64,000 bases of DNA from Drosophila pseudoobscura. Lineage: Eukaryota > Arthropoda > Insecta > Diptera > Drosophilidae. Location: contig NC_046683.1 in assembly GCF_009870125.1 (NCBI RefSeq), forward strand, positions 38,517,869-38,581,868, read 5' to 3'. The notes beneath the pieces are model-generated. The model made no database searches and was not told the origin of the DNA. It saw only the letters and a program-made list of their open reading frames with translations. Below, piece after piece: positions 59,201 through 64,000 of this stretch; position 1 is the first letter of the stretch, and every line of letters starts with the position of its first letter. The translations under genes and the position numbers were made by a program.

Positions 59201-61230
59201 ATCAAAGGAAGGGATGAAAGGATGGATGGATGGTGTCGGAGTTCCATGTAATTAACACGGAGACCGAATTTATGGCATGGATTACAATTTTCTTATACTC
59301 TTGTACGTATAAATTTGTGTGTGTGTGCCTGTCGTGGGAGATTCTAAGCCCAAACTCTATTACCTGGTGATATAATTTGCATGATTAATATAGAGATTAA
59401 ACGAAACAAGAAGATTTCTAAGCATCGTCTAATAATCATGAACAAATAATAAAGAAGACGAGTCTAAATTGATTTTGCTGAGATTTTATGGAATTCTCCT
59501 TAAAACAAGTCTTGCGGAAACTCCTTAAAGCAAATTATCTTAACCATTCCGATTCCCCTTCCTACGCAAAAGGATGGACAGAAGTGCTGTCCAGGGTTGC
59601 CATGCGATACAGGACTTGAGCTAATTTATTAACCAGGAATGGGAATTGATGGAATGGCCGCCAGCCCACGACCACAGGACAAAGGACTCTAGACATTCGT
59701 GCGGGGCACTGGCACTGTGCTCTGGGCTCTGCTATTTCCGAATGAAAGCTGTTTTATTTTAAAGTTAAGCCTACCCCAAACCAAATGCCGCAGCCACCAG
59801 CCAGGATTGTCATCTGCATGATGACCCAAAGTACGGGCTCAGCACTACCTTTCTGAGCGATGGGACTGACTGACTGAGTAACTGACAGACTGAATGAATG
59901 ACTGACCGAGTGAGTGACTAGCTCAGGGACTGAACTGGATACTTAAGCCAATGGCCAACATTAGCATAAAGCTGGGCTATCATTTCTAAGTGCGTCGGAC
60001 GAATGCTCGTAAGGCGCTCCCTTCAGTGGATCGCCTCCGTTGTGGTTGTTCATCTCTAGTGTTTCGCTGGGTTTTCCTTATCTTTCTCATAAGTTTTCCC
60101 AATGCTTTTCTATCAGCTGGAAAGAGAACGTGGTGGCGAATCGTCCTCGCCAAATCACAGGTGTGCAACAATGGCCCAGCAACAACGCGTGAAGACATAC
60201 GAAAACTTTCGCCACACTTTCTTTCAAGCGCAGGCGCTGAGAGAAGGTCAGCTTTTGCGTTTTCTCTCTACTAAAGCGAAATGTTGTGTTATTTTTTCTT
60301 GATTTTGTTATCCAGCATTTCATTTTTTTGTTTGTATGCATGCAATTTCTTTGTGTATAAAGCACGGCCAAAGCCGAAGCTTTCTCTCACCATCATCGCT
60401 CCTTTCGTGCTTACGTTTAGTGTTCTCGGACCTCGCTCACTGTTATACCCCTGCATTTGTGAGTTTTCAAAACCCTTGGTTCGGTCAGTTGTTGCTTCAC
60501 TTCAGTTCTGCTCAGTTCATTCCCTTTTGGGGGCTGTTTAGAGCGGTTGGTGTGACAGAGTTCTCTTTCAGAAAAGTGTTTTCGAAGTGGCTCAAAGGAC
60601 TTGTTGCCTCCTCTGCGTGTGTTGGCATGTGTGTGTAAATTGCGTGCGTTCTTTTTTTTGGTCATTTTATTTAAACAAAAAAACCCATAGGTATTGGATT
60701 TTTAAATCCCGATTTACTTTGTTGTAAAAACAAATGTATATTTAATTTTTGTGAATAAATTTAAATCAAAATATTCTTTTCTAAGAAAAAATCTCAATAA
60801 TATTCAATATATTTTTTAAATGATGATATTTTCGAATGATGTATTTGTATATATGCAACTTTAACGTGTTGAAAACTGTTATAAAGTGGTTATAACAGTG
60901 GCAGTCGTCCTTTAAAGTGCAACTTTATGGCCCAAGCAAAACTGGTGTGCCAATGCCAACACTTTTTTCCATTTTGTGAAAATTTAGTTATTTTCAGTAT
61001 TTTCAGATACTTCCAATATTTTGAAATGCGAACAGTTTTTGGGAAAACCGTTAAGCTCACGATGCAGAGCTTTTTAGCACAGATTTTCTCAATTAGGACA
61101 CTCTTGCCAGCCACTCGGCATTTTAGGTTGGGGTGTTCGGGGCTTTTGGGCGCTTCGGCTAGTGGCTCGGCTATTCGGCTCTGGGGCAGCCTTTTTTGGG
61201 GTATGACAACTCACTTTAGCTTCTGGACTC
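53235..61230. other. Gene-poor region, probable intron or regulatory DNA
   Basis: No supported gene. Features seen are GATTTGATTCGATTTGATTTG near 53728-53745, a (CCACCAGCA)n patch at 54943-54962, GTCAGTCAGTC-type repeats at 59050-59090 and 59870-59930, and a pyrimidine-rich tract at 58495-58520. Open frames at 53753-54243 (minus) and 60000-60640 (both strands) overlap one another and show no domain. A GC-richer patch around 60000-60240 could be regulatory. Confidence 0.35.
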
Positions 61231-61232
61231 GT

Positions 61233-61266
61233 TCAGTTAAATTTTACCAGCGGATTTGTGCGGATT
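61233..61266 (+). promoter_or_regulatory. Candidate core promoter: initiator plus DPE-like motif
   Basis: TCAGTT at 61233-61238 matches the Drosophila initiator. With its A (61235) as +1, GGATT starts at +28, close to the downstream promoter element except at its last base. The 250 bp that follow look like a 5' UTR (A-rich, GAAAGCAAACAAAACAAATCG). Single-base motif fits are weak evidence. Confidence 0.3.
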
Positions 61267-61385
61267 ACAGCAACTATTCACCCACACGCCCATATATCGC
61301 AGAGGGAATCGCTTACGCACACACATTCACACTCGGTCACATGCACCAGCAAACACCCTCACAAGCATAAACACCCCACACAACA

Positions 61386-61436
61386 AATATATATATATAT
61401 ATATGTATATATATGTCTATAAATATATATATATAG
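61386..61436. repeat. (AT)n-rich microsatellite
   Basis: ATATATATATATATATGTATATATATG and a second ATATATATATATAG run, followed by GAGAGCGAAAGAGAGAGAG. Confidence 0.8.
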
Positions 61437-61637
61437 AGAGCGAAAGAGAGAGAGTAGCGAAGTGGCATAAATAAATCGAAAGCAAACAAAACAAATCGTC
61501 GGCAAAAAAAAGTTCTAAAAATGATGGACATAAATAAATAAGAATCTAATGCGGGCGAAATCCGTGAGACAATAAACCGACTCAAAATATTTGAATTTGT
61601 TAATTTTTTTGAATATTATTTTCTGGTGCAACCACAG

Positions 61638-61769
61638 TGCGTATGTGCAATATCCGATAGAGATACCAAAGCAAGAACCACAGATAAATCAGTGCCTAAA
61701 GAGCCACGCAAATATCATTTCAGTTCCGGCAAAACCAATCGGCATTATCAGGCGCGGCGCCCAAGGAGG
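61638..61769 (+). other. Candidate internal exon
   Basis: A 132 bp segment is bounded by a good acceptor (TTTTCTGGTGCAACCACAG) and a donor (GGAGG|GTGAGC). One frame is fully open across its 44 codons and reads as basic sequence (for example KSVPKEPRKYHFSSGKTNRH). An alternative GC donor lies at about 61808. It may belong to the same long-intron gene as the 17.2 kb exon. No domain is recognised, and a 5' UTR exon is equally possible. Confidence 0.3.
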
Positions 61770-64000
61770 GTGAGCTCAAGGACCACAGAAACCAGCCGAA
61801 AACCAGGCAAGTGATTGGAGTGTGTGTACTTTATGTAGATCCTGGCTTATTTATATTTCTGAATACGTCTCTATCCATGCGTATGTGTCGCTCAAAAATA
61901 GATTTTTTCTTTCAGAATGAATTTCCGATATTTGTAAGGTTATATGTATATTCCTGATCGGCATCCACAGACGACTCTCTGTAGTCTGTCTGTCTTTTGA
62001 ATTGTTTACGAAACTATATTCCTATCAGGAAAAGGGCATCATGGCCTCGACCCCCGAATCTATATTCTCATTTCAACATTTTTTTTCAGTTTTTGTTTTT
62101 CCTTGCTTTGTGGCCTCCCCCTTTGTTTGGGGGTCAAAGGCAAACAAAAGAAATTAACAAGACAGTGGGGATGAGGGAAAGGAATGGAGGAAGGGAGGCG
62201 CATTTCAGGAGCGAACGAGAACGAGAACCGGTCAAGTGCTGCGGCAGCTTAGCCCTGTGTGCTGTAACTAGTTCTACAAGGAGATCAGGGATATACTGAA
62301 GGTTTCAAAAGGAAGGACGAAGGTTACGACAGAGAAACGGGCCAGAAAAATATCTGCCATATTTCCTTGATTTCATACTATTTAATTCGATTATGGAGTG
62401 CCTGACTTTTGCTTTGCAGAGTAAAATTTGAGGCTCGGAGAGTCTCAAGAAGCGTAATCTCCGTACATTCATTAATAATAAATCTCAAAAGTAGATTTCC
62501 ATTTAACATCCCTCGACGCACTTGCTGGCACCCGATCCGACGGTCTTTAAAACTTTTCTATAATATTTTTAATAGATTTTCCATTTTCATTGATGCACTG
62601 ATGGTGACAGCTCGGACAAATTGAACATTTTTCACGAAAAATTTATTCAATGAGAGAAAATGTCTGCCCTCATCGGCATGCCGGCGCCCCCTGGCAACTG
62701 TACTGCATGGGTATGTAGGACGGAGTGCCATGCATGGAATAAAAGAAAGGCTGTGATTAAGTTCTTCAATCCATGGTGTCCGGGGTACTGCCCCAAGCGA
62801 AGGGACTTACATATGTATGAATGAATGTATGTATGTATACCTTGAAGTACGCAACGAGACGTGGTGCTTGGTGTATGTGTGGCACGTGTGTTATTAAAGC
62901 TCTCAAATTGTGTATTAAAATACACATCATCATTATACACGTTTTCGCTTACAAGCATACTCTATAATCGTAGGGCATATGAGATGATGTAAATATATGT
63001 ATGTCTCTATTTGGTACTCTACTTAGGCTCATCTATTGATTTTAATTAGTTGACTTTTACAGGTTAAATAAAGCAAATGATGCTTTTAATTAGTTAATTG
63101 TTCTCTAATGTCTGAATATTGGGTATCTCCACTCTAGATTTTTCTACTGTTCTGCTTGCTTTGGTGTCAACGGTGGCGGTGGAGAGAAGCTCTCCGCTTG
63201 ACCACCAAATAATCAGAGCAGACCCATGTGCACATTTCCTACATCCTCCGAACCCTCTTCCAATCCCCTTCAGGGGTCTCGGAGGTGTTGGGGCCAGCGA
63301 CAATCCTTTGGCAGGCATGTCATTTAATGTGCGCCTAAGTGTAGGCTACACATTTTTAATATGCATTTTAACGCATTTCAAGTTATGATTTTCTCTGCCA
63401 CTGTAGTGGCACGTCGCCTACACCCTCACACAGGCACAGATGCAAACAGGGATCTACTGGAACACACACAAACACTAGTGCATACAAATTTCATTTGTGC
63501 AATGAAAATTAAAATGGAAATGCATATGCTCAAGGGGATGCGGGGCGAGCGGCAATGGCCGACTGACTTGAGGGATGTCAGGATGTCTGTGGGGTGTGTG
63601 TATGCGAGTGTTTTTGCTACACTCTTATTTAGGCTGCGGTTGGTTTTCCGTTTTTCCTTATTTCCATTTGCATATCCGTTAGCTTTTCGTTTGTTTTTTT
63701 TTTAAAGGGAAAGGGGTGGGAAAGGGTTGTTCCTTTCCGGGTCTCCTTTCTCTGTGGTATGCTCAAGTTAGTGGAGAGAAAATGTCGATTTGCGGCGGAA
63801 CGAACGCCCGGAGCGGCAATCGACCATCGACGAACGGCACAATTGCGACGGCCCAGAAATGTCAGAATGCGATTTAAATTGCTGGCAGCTCAATGCCTTT
63901 TTGGTGGATAAAACACTTCAGTACATTTTCAATTATCCAAAACAACTAGCCAGTAAATACATCATTGAGATGTGTTTTTTTCAATTTCAATCTCTTCAAA
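61770..64000. other. Gene-poor right end of the window
   Basis: No supported gene. A possible short DINE-1 remnant (CTGATCGGCATCCACAGACGA...GTCTGTCTGTCT) lies at 61955-61996. ATGAATGTATGTATGTATAC is at 62820-62840. An open frame at 63119-63388 has no start context or domain worth calling. Confidence 0.35.

Noticed and set aside
60281-60638. Hydrophobic ORFs that could look like signal peptides or membrane proteins
   Set aside because: They are T-rich translations (Phe/Leu/Ser) and overlap frames on the other strand.
61386-61460. Possible hairpin RNA
   Set aside because: The pairing comes entirely from (AT)n microsatellite sequence.

Overview
The window reads as Drosophila genomic DNA. Genes have 65-150 bp introns with GT/AG borders, DRE-like TATCGATA promoter motifs recur, TACATACATATGTA and GAGAGA microsatellites are common, and several DINE-1 (INE-1-type Helentron) copies are present. 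The flavour of the DINE-1 copies and the CR1-like and R1-like retroelements fit a non-melanogaster species, perhaps of the obscura group. Species and chromosome are inference; the gene set (Coq8, an FAD synthase, a YIPF1/2 homologue) suggests Muller element A, the X.

The left 15 kb is a compact block of housekeeping genes. In order these are a YIPF1/2-type Golgi membrane protein (minus, four exons, 2473-3778), Brms1 of the Sin3/HDAC complex (plus, 4483-5446), mRpL49 (minus, 5987-6591), a MADF-BESS transcription factor (plus, 7534-8963), an FAD synthase, Flad1 (plus, 11360-12345), and the mitochondrial atypical kinase Coq8 (plus, 13066-15112). Exon joins were checked for reading frame. DRE motifs lie upstream of most of them. 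Three products (mRpL49, Coq8, and a possible Flad1 isoform) are mitochondrial, but the genes are transcribed separately and no operon is implied.

From about 17.2 kb to the right end the sequence is gene-poor. It looks like long introns or regulatory DNA of a large gene whose 5' noncoding exon may sit near 17.2-17.75 kb and which may have a second promoter or exon near 61.2-61.8 kb. Inside it, on the minus strand, lie an enkurin-domain protein gene (38566-39694) and an intact unidentified 75-codon membrane-protein ORF (40060-40287).

Mobile DNA is concentrated at 40.3-53.2 kb. It includes a heavily decayed CR1-like retroelement broken by an unidentified insertion (40.34-44.65 kb), a possible solo LTR (47206-47550), a near full-length DINE-1 with matching subterminal inverted repeats and a 3' hairpin (48.1-49.1 kb), and a second DINE-1 split by a 5'-truncated CR1-like element with an intact reverse transcriptase frame (50.56-53.23 kb). 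A dead R1-clade tail (26.75-27.37 kb) and an AT-rich foldback/MITE-like element (36.9-37.32 kb) lie elsewhere. I found no tRNA, rRNA or CRISPR array, and no clear novel multigene system. The best leads are the 75-codon ORF, an orphan two-exon gene end at 10.05-10.33 kb, and the DINE-1 architecture.
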